A stretch of 64,000 nucleotides of DNA from Eragrostis nindensis (Eukaryota; Streptophyta; Magnoliopsida; Poales; Poaceae), in assembly GCA_012490785.1 (NCBI GenBank), contig JAAXCT010000456.1, forward strand, positions 186,001 through 250,000. Direction: 5' to 3'. The notes beneath the pieces were generated by a model. The model ran no database searches, had not been told where the DNA came from, and saw nothing but the letters and a program-made list of their open reading frames with translations. Shown in pieces: positions 32,754-43,840 of this stretch (its first letter is position 1; each line of letters starts with the position of its first letter). Both the position numbers and the translations under genes were made by a program.

Positions 32754-35700
32754 TCTGGTTCAAGACTAGTTGGTACCTTCTTCCTAGTTTATCATATTAA
32801 TAAATTTGGAAGATATAAGTTTTGTAACATTCAAATGAATTGGTACCCGCGTTGATTATATTGAGAGGAGAGGAATGTTTTGTTATGAGCTCTGAGCCTG
32901 TCTGACTTGAGAGGTACTCCAAAATATGGAAGCATATTGGACACACCCTCATGTGCCTTGCCTTCTCTCTCCTTTTCCCCTGAAGATGCATTTACTTAAT
33001 TAAAAACCTGACTGCTTAGAGGTAATAGTGCAAAGGTGGCAGGCTTCAGCTAATTCCTATGCAAAATTCAGCTGCTACCAAGTATGCAAATTCACACAAT
33101 CATCTGCAAAATAAGAGGTCGAAATTATAAGAAGTTTGTTTGATCTGCCCTTTTTCTTTTTATTTTGACATGGTTATTATGGGATTGGAGGATTCCTTTA
33201 CGATTCTCATTTATTATTGCAAGAACCCTACGAAATTATTGCATTTCCCAGCAGTGTGCGTTCCTATTGTTTCTAAAGAAAAGAAAGCGGAGTACGTTCA
33301 TATTAATTGTTTCTAAACGAAAAGAAATACCGGATCACCGTGACACCCATGCTTCAACAAACATCAGGGTTTTTCTTCCTTTCAAGTCATAAGCGTAACA
33401 GTAACAGGACGAGTATGACACACACACATCAGAAATTCGGTATCAGATAAGATAACGACGATCCAACTTTTTTCTGCGTTTCTTTGAAAATCAAATTTTC
33501 TGGAAAACTACAGGGGCCTAACAAGTTTAATGACCCCGCTCTAGTTCTCTAGACCTGGGACATGCATACTAGCCATAGCAGCATGGTGTGGCATATCCAT
33601 CCTAATCTGGCGTGTGATATATGCCCGCCAGCCATATCTGCTCGCATCGATCGCCATCCGCCATGGATAAAGGCTCAACCGGGATTGCCGGGCGTGCGCG
33701 CATGGTCGCCAACGCGGTGTCGCTATGGTCGATTGCAACGGCGTGCCAGCAACACATAATGCCATTGCCAGCAGTGCCGTGCTAGCTTTGGTTTTCGTTT
33801 TTGTTGGTATGGGTACGGATGGTGCGGCTTTGACCTATTTCATTTTCTCTGTCTCATGGATCTACTAGTTGCGTCGGCAACGTACTGCTCATGACGCTTT
33901 GTAGAGACGGAGTAGAAACCGAACTTAGCGATACAGAAATATGAAAAGGATTTTCAAACTGGTGTGACGTGGAAGTTCAGGATGGTCAGTCTCAGTGGGG
34001 ACCCTACGCTCCGAGTTGTGGCGATACATTCATCAAGAAGTAGTTTGCACGGAGATGTTGGTTTCCACCAGATACGTTCCCAATTTAGACAGCTAATTTA
34101 GTTCAAATGACACATATATGACGTTTACACAGCTAATTTAGTTCAAATGACACATATTTAAGACCGAATAATTAGTACGTGATCCATTAGTTGACATCAA
34201 CAAATTTCACTCTCCATATGGTGGCCTAAAAGTTTGGATTTCGCAAAGAGCAACGTGGTACCTTGAGGCCACACGTATTGGTACGATGGATGAGGCTAAC
34301 TAAGAACAGGGTGACAATGTCTAGAGGTTAATCTGGTTGCAAGAGGCAGCTAAGACAATACAAAAATAATCTTGTCTTTTAAAACCCTGCATTCTAAAGA
34401 GATTGTAAACATCTCACAACAAGGGGACGAAGTATGATAGGACTGGCAGACATGGCTTCGATTTGGTTCCTGCTCTTAAGCGGTATCAATCGAAAAATGG
34501 TATGGAAGATGAGTTAAATACTTATATATTTTTATTTGTTTTTCAAAATATTAATGTAAAGAGGTCAGCAATTTTTATATTTAATACAATCCTCTTCCAT
34601 TCGCAAAAAATAGAGAAAAAATATATGTGTGCAAGAACGGGAGGAAAAAATAGGAAAATAAGATGACTTTTCCCTAACCTGATCGTGCAGTCTCACTCTT
34701 TTTGTGCTGACCAATGCATGGCTTAAAAATATTATTTCACATGTCCTAGATTACAGTCGCCTGAAATCTTCAATAATTTCTAGTGAGGGGTTAGGAAAGG
34801 TAGGGTAGGCTCTATTAGCACTGACAGTCTTAGAGCGTGTTTGGCCCGGCTTTTTGGAACGGCTTATTCGTGCTGGTACAGTAAAATCACTGTAGCTACA
34901 GTGAAAAAAGCCGAAGAAAGCACCTCAAACGCTGCTTTTAGCGTCTCATTCTGTCAGCAAACAGTGAAAACGCTGTAGCTACAGTGTCGGAAAGGCAAGA
35001 AGCCGGCGGTGAAGCTGGGCATATAAGCCCAGCCAAACACGCTCTTAGAAGAGGTCAGCAGAGCGAAGGCTTGTCCGAGAAAGGAGGGGATCTCGAGACA
35101 AAGTGATGAGGTGGAGAGGGGCTTCTTAATGAAATACATGCAATACATATTCTAGAAAAAAAGATGACGAGGACACCACCACCCATAGGTAGGGCGACAT
35201 TTCGTTGGGAGAAGGAGATGGCTGGGCTCTGACCGTCGGCTGGATGTCAGCTGAACGAGCTGTTGTTTTCAAAACCTAAATCATCTTGTAAACAAGCAAC
35301 TCCCGCATTGAGCCAATGAAAAAAAAACATTCCCCGCATTGAGCGGCATCTCAAATGCAACGTGCTGCAATGAAGGTTTTAAATTGAACTAACAAAGACA
35401 TGATGAGACACCTATCTCCTCTCAATGATGCTTGCATCTACCAATTGGTACACAACCACAAGTTAGGCATTAGTGTCTCGTCAAACATTAATGCTGTAGC
35501 GTAAGGACCTTGTCATCCTATGTACAAAATTTAAAACTGAACAGAACAACATTTTGTTTCGAAAATAAAATGCAAAACGCTTTTGCATGTACATGATCGA
35601 TCATTCTGCTATCGATGCTCCCAAAATAAATAATTTGAGAAAGGACGAACGGGCAATATATTCTGTGACAATATGTACATGTACTTGCGATCGATGTAAC

Positions 35701-35978
35701 CAAAATACAAATTCCAGAAAGGACGCACGGTGCAATTTACTCTCTATACAGCAATATGTTTACGTATACTCCTCCAGTTTTAAAATGTTGACTCAAGCTT
35801 TTTTTTTTTTTGCCGGGGAAATCAAACATATTTTGGGCAAGCTAGCAGGCTGTCTACCAGATGGAGTATATATATATATCATCTAATCGCCTTTCATCCT
35901 TTTTCAGTCTACCGTGGAAGTAATCACCAATTCACCATGGCATGAATCTACACAGAAGCGAGAGGCAACCAAGTATCA
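32754..35978. other. Intergenic region between the pectinesterase and PKS-like genes
   Basis: No gene recognised. It contains a MITE (34833-35044) and a near-tandem repeat of acagctaatttagttcaaatgacacatat (about 34089-34158). The rest, including 33000-34080 and 35050-35978, shows nothing recognised beyond short ORFs without domains. Confidence 0.55.
34833..35044. mobile_element. PIF/Harbinger-like MITE (212 bp)
   Basis: Inverted ends GAGCGTGTTTGGCCCGGCTT and AGCCCAGCCAAACACGCTC are flanked by TTA (34830-34832, 35045-35047). Internal actgtagctacagt palindromes occur twice. Confidence 0.85.
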
Positions 35979-37193
35979 TCAGGATCTACTCCGCGCCTTC
36001 TGAAATCCTTCGCCGCGCCGGCGCGTCGCCCCGGCGGCCGGCGCGTTCGTAGTTGCCGCCGACACGTCCACGGCCCTGTGGCTGACGCACCCGGAGAGCA
36101 GCCCGGCCGGCCGGTCCCGGTGCTGCCTCCCGGCGGCTGCCTGGCCTCTCCCGCCGCCACGCCCGCCGCCGCCGATCCACCTGGCGGAGACGCGCTCCGA
36201 CGACGCGTCGGCGGCGCTCGCGGTCGCCACGCTCCACTGGATGCTCGCCTCGCTGGGCTCGTAGGGGCAGTCGTCGATCATGAGGCTCTTGATCTCGAAC
36301 AGGTCCGAGCTGGACTCACTCCCGGCGCCGTCGTCGTCGTCGTGCTCGCTGCCGCCGCCGCCGCGGCCACCATCGTCGCCGCTCGCCGGCGCGTTGGCTG
36401 GGATGATCGGAGCCACGAGAGTGAAGCTCCTTCTCCTGGAGCTTGAGCTGGTGAGCTCGGCGGCCTTCTCCTCCAGTATCACCTCCCTCCCGATGGCGGC
36501 CACTTTCGCCGTGCCACCAAGGCTCAAACTTGGCGGGAGGCCAGCAGCAGCCGCCACCACGCCACGGTTGCTGCCGTCTCCGGCGACTACGCCAAGGGCG
36601 GCCTTCTGCATCCTCAGCTCTCTGTACCAGTCGATCATGCTCGCCGCCGGTTCGCCGGCGCCGGGGAGTTCCTTCTCCTTCGCCGCGCCGCCGTCGACGC
36701 GCACCGACCGCTTCCCGGAGCACGAGCGCATGAGCACGCCGACCTGGACGCAGCACTTCCAGTCACCCTGACCGCGCCGGCGGTGCGCGCCGCGCAGGAG
36801 CACGGTCTGGCTGTTGGCGCTGGTCGCCGAGCTCGCGCTCACGCTCGCCGCCGACGCGCGCGCGCCCACCGGCTTCGCCACCGCCACGGCCGGCCTTGCG
36901 CTCGCCATGGCGGTGGCCATCTCCGACGCCGCCGGCGGCACAACCACCGCGACGCCTTCCATCGCGCCCTTGAAGTACCGCTCGGCGGAGAACACGTCGA
37001 GGTCGCCGTCGGCGTACGTACGCCGCCGGCTCACCGCGCCCTGCGGCTGCAACGGCCGCGCCGCACGGCCGGCGTCGAAGTCCCGGCCGATGTCATGGTA
37101 CGTCGAGAGGGAGCCGTTCCGGCGCCGCCCGATCATCGCATCCTCGAAGGTGACCACCTTGCCGCCGCCAACTCTTGGTTGCTCCATCTCCAT
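35979..37193 (-). CDS. PHYTOCHROME KINASE SUBSTRATE (PKS)-like protein
   Basis: A single exon of 404 residues, GC-rich as many grass genes. PKS-family motifs are visible: STYHDIGRDFDAG (about 30-43), DLDVFSAERYFKGA (about 64-77), SQTVLLRG (about 127), SSDLFEIKSL (about 296-305) and the signature YEPSEASIQWSVATASA (about 312-328). A Gly/Asp-rich disordered stretch precedes the last two. In Arabidopsis, PKS proteins bind phytochromes and phototropins at the plasma membrane and modulate phototropism and leaf position. No enzyme domain is expected. The start MEMEQP offers two close ATGs; I take the first. A TATA box lies at 37266-37272. The C-terminal ~75 residues (Gly/Arg/Ala-rich) are poorly conserved. 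Confidence 0.85.
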   Translation of the reverse strand: MEMEQPRVGGGKVVTFEDAMIGRRRNGSLSTYHDIGRDFDAGRAARPLQPQGAVSRRRTYADGDLDVFSAERYFKGAMEGVAVVVPPAASEMATAMASARPAVAVAKPVGARASAASVSASSATSANSQTVLLRGAHRRRGQGDWKCCVQVGVLMRSCSGKRSVRVDGGAAKEKELPGAGEPAASMIDWYRELRMQKAALGVVAGDGSNRGVVAAAAGLPPSLSLGGTAKVAAIGREVILEEKAAELTSSSSRRRSFTLVAPIIPANAPASGDDGGRGGGGSEHDDDDGAGSESSSDLFEIKSLMIDDCPYEPSEASIQWSVATASAADASSERVSARWIGGGGRGGGRGQAAAGRQHRDRPAGLLSGCVSHRAVDVSAATTNAPAAGATRRRGEGFQKARSRS

Positions 37194-37265
37194 GCCGCAA
37201 CTAAGCCAGCGAGTTCAAGTATCAAGATAATGGCGTCACAAGAAAGAAATGTTGTGAATAGGCAC

Positions 37266-37272
37266 ATATATA
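37266..37272 (-). promoter_or_regulatory. TATA box of the PKS-like gene
   Basis: Minus-strand TTGTCTATATATGTGCC has its core about 75 bp upstream of the ATG, in an AT-rich leader that contrasts with the GC-rich coding region. Confidence 0.6.
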
Positions 37273-39270
37273 GACAACAACAGGGAAACGAATATACAAT
37301 AATAAACTTCACCAACTTTTAATGCACAAGCACAAAAAAGGATTGCATTATTCAGGAGACAAAATTTATTGCTAAGTTGTCTCTATGAAGTAACAGGAAG
37401 CAGATGAGGAGGCTGTGAACTTTGTTTACATAGAGGATGGTTGGAGCCCTGAGGGCCATGTGTTTTCTTTTTCGGCATTTGGTGAATAATTTGGACCTGT
37501 AATAGTGGTTGGTGCCTTGACATCCACAAGTCATAGGAGTTTGATGCAGATTTGACACACATGCAAACACCTTAATTTCAAACTGTTCTGCAGTGTGACA
37601 CTGAAAGTGACATGCTCGAGGGGACAGGGAAACATTGGCCCCTAGACAAGAAAGACACAGGAAATTTGAAGAACAACACGATGCCTGTCTCCAGGTAAGA
37701 CATGGAGACGATTACGGTTCCAGTGTTGATTTGTGCCAATTTTTCGGAGAAAATCTGTGATATACTAATCGGGTGATCGAGATCAAGAAACTGGTCCCTG
37801 TACATTTTTCGTACAGAACGATAGGTACAGGCGACAAGGAACCACAAGGTGCTTTGTGGATCTGTTCGGTGTATTTAGGGAGAGTTGGACTATCTGTTGT
37901 TCATGCAACAGTTCATTCAGCTGTAGGCGTTGAGCAACTCACAGTGTCACTTTACTGAATCATTTTAGACTTCACGAATAAATCACACGTCCGAACTCAA
38001 AATGCTGAGAGAACCATTTCAGAGTTCACAAATAAAAACACGTCCAGCAGAGAAATTATCATGTGTTTTGAACAACTGTGTCACGCGTAAAAGTTGCAAA
38101 AATTCTTCTAGATACTGTGCAATCTATGCGTTTCCGGCGTACAAAATTAGGAGAAGATTGCCGACGAATGTTCAATTGCAACATATGTTCATATCCTGAC
38201 ATGATACCAAACTCTGAAAAACCCGTCTGGTGGAGTGGCCATTTTCGCTGCATCCAAATTATCATGTGTTTTGGAGCTACGAGTCAAATCACAAGTGCGC
38301 GATTTGGAATCTCTTAAACAGGCCACTGTCAGCTAACCACTCATCACGGGGTCTTCAATAGTATCCTTGCCTACGGGAAGTGCGGCATTTGCTCCTTGGC
38401 CTCTTAGGCATAAGGTTTTCTTGCCTTTCTTCTCTTGTTGACCTGTATTTTGGAGGTGCTGTTGGTTGGCCGTTGGATGGAAATGATATTATCTGCACCA
38501 TCAATTCGTAATGATTTTTGCGCAATTTATTTATATTATTTTCGCCCAAATATCACACGAATTACGGATGTACTATTGTGCTTCATTTTAATTCCCCTTC
38601 CATTGGAGAGAAGAGGGAATAGAAGGTATGGAGTGCACAAAAAGGAGATACAGCAATATGAAAAATTCAATATTTCGTCTAGGATGTTCCCTGCAATATT
38701 TCAGGCAACAAGAACACACACGTATAAACTTGTGGACCACAACATGTCTCACTTATCTTAGCCATACAAAGGTGTTTTTATGGGCCCTACGTCCTATGTT
38801 ATCATGACAAGAGTTTGTCAATACTCATGACCAAATACAGCTCAATGAATATTGGAGTTCAATCAAGTAGCAGATTTGACCAGTAATCAGACCTGATATT
38901 GTTTGAAGTTCAATGAATACTGAAGCTCATTGCTTATATATTTTTTTGAAACTGATATTTGGGATGCAGGATCTCAAAGGAGGATACACATGGGTTATGG
39001 CCTTATTCATATGAATGAACTTAAACCTGGATCAGTGCTTTGAAATAATGGTTTGCAGTATTGTGAGAACTGAAATCATGGAACGAGGAAAACACAAATT
39101 TTTTTTGAGCCATCATACAAATAAATTAGCCAGTTACATAGGCAAAATTGTGTAGTTTCTTCACTTACAACAACTGACAGGTCGGAGCATTGTAGTATTG
39201 TTGTACATGGCAGAAGGCTGATTTCTATGAAAATGGAAGCTACAACCCTATTTTTTATTTTTGGGTGGGG
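37273..39270. other. Region between the PKS-like and HGH1-like genes
   Basis: PKS promoter and HGH1 3' flank. Short internal repeats occur near 37965-38050 (aaataaa.cacacgtcc twice) and 38055/38260 (attatcatgtgttttg twice). No gene or classified element. Confidence 0.5.
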
Positions 39271-40357
39271 TCATTGAGGTTTCTCTCCTTCCTGTTCATC
39301 TTCACCCTTCCCAACAAGCTGTCAACAACCAATAGAACTTAAGTCAGCCCTCATAAACAATATCAGCATTAGGATAACAAATTCTAAAATAACTATTGAT
39401 CAAAAGCTAAAACGATGCTTTGCTTGAATTTGATGGAATTTACATCATAATGCATATTGTCCAATAGTTTTTTCCCCGAACGGCTTTTTCAATAGTCTAC
39501 CTAAAATTGTTCTGAAGGTAGAATAACACAAGCAAATTATGTACTATGAACATACATAAATTGAGCACACACGGAGACAGAAACAAAGAAAAGAACAATA
39601 GCGGAAACTTGAATATAATAGATTGGCTAAAAGTAGCTCAATGTATAATCCTGTAAAGGATAATAGTAAAAGCTTAAATTTGCTATAAGGCTCAGCTGTT
39701 GTACCAGGGAACCAATTAACTCATATGCTTCCATCACTTTCGGGTCCTCTTCGTCTTCATAACCAACTTGCAGAATCCGTGGACCATTAACTGACCAAAA
39801 GGACTTTCGACCATCATCCTGAAACGGCATTTCAGCAACAGTTATAGTGGCAGAATTACAGGAGTGAACAAAATGTCAATACGTTAGGAAGCTATTAGCT
39901 AAAATAGTTCTTATAAAGTATGTTAGCTTTTATCTGCAGCATAACACATATGCTTACGGCTGATAAATTTGTGGAGAGGGCCTGGTCTGGAATGGGCTAT
40001 GCAAAGTTTTGTTATGTTACACATCTGGTTTAGGTTGAAGACGTGCCATGCCATGATTACGAGGTGCTATTGGGCATGGATTCATGACCGTGCACAACTT
40101 GATCCATAATTTTGGTGAGCTACAGGCTAGCAGCCACACTTGTAGCCTAATAGCGCAGCATATGGAAGCAGCAGGGCCTATTTATATACACTTATCCACT
40201 GGCCTATGGGGGCAAGTCCACACACCTCTATGCATGGACCTTCCCTTCTAGTTTAACAAATACCTACCTTAGGAAAATGTAATAATTTATGTTGATAATT
40301 TCTTTTCAAATAGAATAAGTGCCAAATCTACAGTTCACATTATTCAAAGTTATATTA

Positions 40358-40391
<34 letters not shown>

Positions 40392-43300
40392 ATCAATACT
40401 TAACAGTATTTGCAGTATCCCATATTTATTCTGGCTTCCTAAGGTTCACAATAGAAATGGTAAACCCATATGTTTTGTGGCTTTATATACTTAGCTGTAT
40501 GATTACATGCATGCAAAATGAAACGAATACCACTGCCATGGAATGTCATATGACCTGCAGTACGATCATATAAATAGCCTCCAGTGCCTGTTGGCGAATT
40601 TCCGAATCCTCAACAGCTTCTCGTTCATGAGAGAGAGCGCTTGAAAGCTCAAGAGGCATTTTCGATCTGTCTTCTTCACTATAGATCTACAGCAGTATCC
40701 AAGAGCTGTTTAAGTTTCATAAGCATATGAATATCCATCATCCAAGACAAAAAAACAGCAAAATAGTATCCATCATCCAAGACATTTACTGTATGAGGCC
40801 AAAAGCCATCTGTGGTATTCCAAAAAAGAAAAACATATGTGCCTCTGACACAACCTGAGTTACAGATTCACCTTTGGCATTATGGATTCCCTATGTTTGT
40901 ATTTTGGCAAAGTATGTGAAGGAGATTGAATGTAGAGAGAAGCATTTCTACATGAAAACAGGGAGCTAAGTCTTCCACAAAAATAAATATTCTCAGATGG
41001 AACCTCTAGACAGCTTTGGAGAACCGCAATATGAAAGTAACAAAAAAAGGGCCATTTTTTATTGGGGAAAAAACAATAACACAAGACTCCTCAGAGTACA
41101 AAACCATTGCTTTTATTATTTGTCAGGCCAGTGCATTAAAAGTGACCCAATCAGATGATAATGGTAATCACTAGAAAGAACAGGAAAACTGCCCCCTAAA
41201 AAAAGAACCAATTAAATAATACAGTTGCCTGCCCGCTATCCTAAGGATTTATACCTTCTTTCCAGCTACAGGTAAAATTAGAGCTGGCCAAAGATATTCT
41301 GCTAATGGAAGCAAACTCTGAATCTGGGTATCGGCCTCAAAGCAACAGTTGCGTATCGTACCAGCAACCTGCAAAGATCATGAAGGAATAAAGAAGCACA
41401 AACATTAGTGGGAACACAGCAATTTGATAGCATCTAAGCACAAACAATATGAAGAGCAAAACTAAAATATAAGCAAAAGAAAAGGGATAGAGTTCAAGAC
41501 ACAACTACAGAATCTAATTGAGTGCCCAGAAAAATAAAATAGCAAAGAGTTATGAATTCTATGACGTCCCTCCGGAGAACACTGCACAGAAACTCCTGGT
41601 TAAATTACTACAACGGCTGAGGGCATGTGACAGAAAGAATAGTAAGAGATTAGAGAATCAATCAGAGTTTTAAAAATAGGAAAACCAGGAGCGACCATTT
41701 GAATGCAGATGTAACATTATGAAATAATACAGATAAAGCAACAAGTACCCCTTTCTTTCTAAGTTGATTCGTTGAATCAAATTGTCGAATAATCTGCTTC
41801 AGAAGACCTCTCTTAGGTTCCATCAATATTCTCCTTCCAGCTTCAACCTTAGATATGTTGACAAGTATGGAGGCAACATGTTCAAAAGTTTCTTGTTCTG
41901 CATTTTGAATGAGAAACAAGCTTGTTTACTGCTGCATTGACTATTTGGTTAATCACAAAAATGGAGAGTTATGCCAGGGATTACAAGATGAAAAGTACAC
42001 AGTTAGCCCAAAAAGAAAAAGGCAAATCAAGGTAATGATGTTCTTTTAAATAAAATGATGGTCCACACCATGTGAAAATGTCATGACACTTAACCAAGTC
42101 CATCCGTGAGTTCAGTTAGGGTTTAAGTTAATGAAGGAATTATTACAGAGTTAGAATCGGAGTCCTATACAATTGTAAGCCAGGTTCCTATATATGCAGG
42201 GTATGGCAACATGAATGAGGCAAGCAAGAAATAGATCAAGAGTTCTTAGTGTCTCTTCTACCCCTACCCTAGCTGTGTGACCGATGCCTGTCGGCGAGGT
42301 CGCGCCGTTTGGGTTCAGGATCATCTAGTTCTGTAACTTCTGTTCGTGACAGAAAAACATCAAAATACCAGATCGTTTTATAAATGTATGGTACAATTCA
42401 TCATTATGTTGGCAGTGGCACTTTTTATTGATTAATAGCTGGAATGAGATAGTATCTGGAATCTCAACCTCTATGAAATACAAACTTGCATCATTCCAGT
42501 TAAAAAAAAAAATAAGTAAATGGGCAGGAGCAAGCAGAAGTCCTTGCACCTTTAAAATCAGGAGCAGAATCTTAGCAACCAAACTTTTTTCAAATGCAGA
42601 AGTTACATAAAATTAGTAAGATGCCAACAGAAGAAATTAACCTTCAGAATCATTGGATGACCTACAGAATGATCGCACGAGCTTTGCAACATAAAGTCCT
42701 TGCACCTTTTCATCCCCAACCTTTCAAACAGAAGACAGTTACATTAGTATTTCATCGACTAATCTCACAACTAGAAATAACTTGATGTAAGAGAAATTGA
42801 TCAGTCACAAAACAAGTAGGTTATGGATATGAAACACTGTTAATGAAAGGGAGGTTTTATTGTGGTTTTGGCTTTTGGGCATAATACGGAACAACTTAGT
42901 CAAAGCAATCACGATTGTCACTTCGGCAGTTGTCAGGTAATCAGCAGAAATTTCATCAAGCCAAATAGATGGCAGACTACTTTTGTAACTTTTGGAACAG
43001 CATGGATCAAATAAATGGTCATAATTTTTGCAAGTGGCACATCTGTGAAAGCTTTTACATTAATACAGAACCAAGGATCCGAGGATTGCAGCGGTTTGAT
43101 ACATTTTAATCCATGGTGATGTGAGCTCATTTACACAATTTTTTCTGTCTTGTTGCCAAGACCCCCGGATTTACCCTTCTCCTTTTATTCAAAGAAATTT
43201 AGTGACACCTACATCAATTTCAGGATGACAAAACTGTTGTCACTATTTCCCCAAACAAGAGGATTTTAGTAAACGCCACAATGAGAAGTGAGCATTGACA

Positions 43301-43840
43301 CACACACCCCTACCAAATGCAGCATTTTGCATCTAATTTGAGCGTGCAAAGGAGATAAGAGGCGGACCTGGAGGAGCGCTGCGACCCCAGATTCGACATG
43401 GGTGAGATTAACGAGCAGCATGACGAGGCTCCGGGCGAGCCCCGGCTGCTCGGCGGCGCGCTTGGTCATCACGTCCATGGCAGCCTCGACGGCTCCGAGA
43501 GCGACGAGGCGCGTGGCGAGGCCGGCGTCCTGACTCAGGTTGACGAGCGAGTCCGCGGCGGCCTCGCCCGCGCCGCTGCCGCCCGCGGAGGCCAGCAGCC
43601 GGAGCAGCGCCGGCAGCGCGCGGTCGGCGCGGGTCGTAAGCGCGCGCAGGCCATCCTCCCCACCGGTCAGGCCCCGCACGATGTCGACGGCCGCGCTGCG
43701 CACCTGCGGCGACGAGGAGTCAAGCAAGAAAGCGGTAGGCAGAGGAGACGACGGGGCCTGCGGGGAGAGAAGAGGTTAACGAGTACCTGGGGGTTGCGGT
43801 CGGCGAGGAAGTTGATGAGCTCGTCGAGCTCGTCGGCCAT
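39271..43840 (-). CDS. HGH1-like armadillo-repeat protein
   Basis: Eight exons: 43840-43787, 43703-43368, 42720-42642, 41897-41749, 41368-41255, 40686-40555, 39818-39705 and 39318-39271. They sum to 1026 nt (341 residues). The start is MADELDELINFLADRNPQ. Armadillo-type helices follow (VRSAAVDIVRGLTG, DSLVNLSQDAGLATRLVALG, SLVMLLVNLTHVESGVAALL). Family-specific segments are LYVAKLVRSFCRSS, HVASILVNISKVEAGRRIL, PKRGLLKQIIRQFDS, VAGTIRNCCFEA and SFWSVNGPRILQVGYEDEED. Yeast HGH1 is a chaperone for folding of translation elongation factor 2 on newly made chains; a similar cytosolic role is inferred. Exons 1 and 2 are GC-rich and the rest AT-rich. Exon 7 could read through its donor for 25 more codons, giving an alternative end. 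Intron 6 carries a (TA)15 repeat. Confidence 0.9.
40359..40389 (+). repeat. (TA)15 microsatellite in HGH1 intron 6
   Basis: About fifteen uninterrupted TA units inside the intron between exons 6 and 7. Confidence 0.9.

Noticed and set aside
36078..36771. Long plus-strand ORFs opposite the PKS-like gene
   Set aside because: They are antisense frames of a GC-rich exon with low-complexity translations.
42090..42350. Possible solo LTR in HGH1 intron 3 (tatatatgcag and a ctctaccc..ccctagc tail)
   Set aside because: No TG..CA ends or target duplication could be defined.
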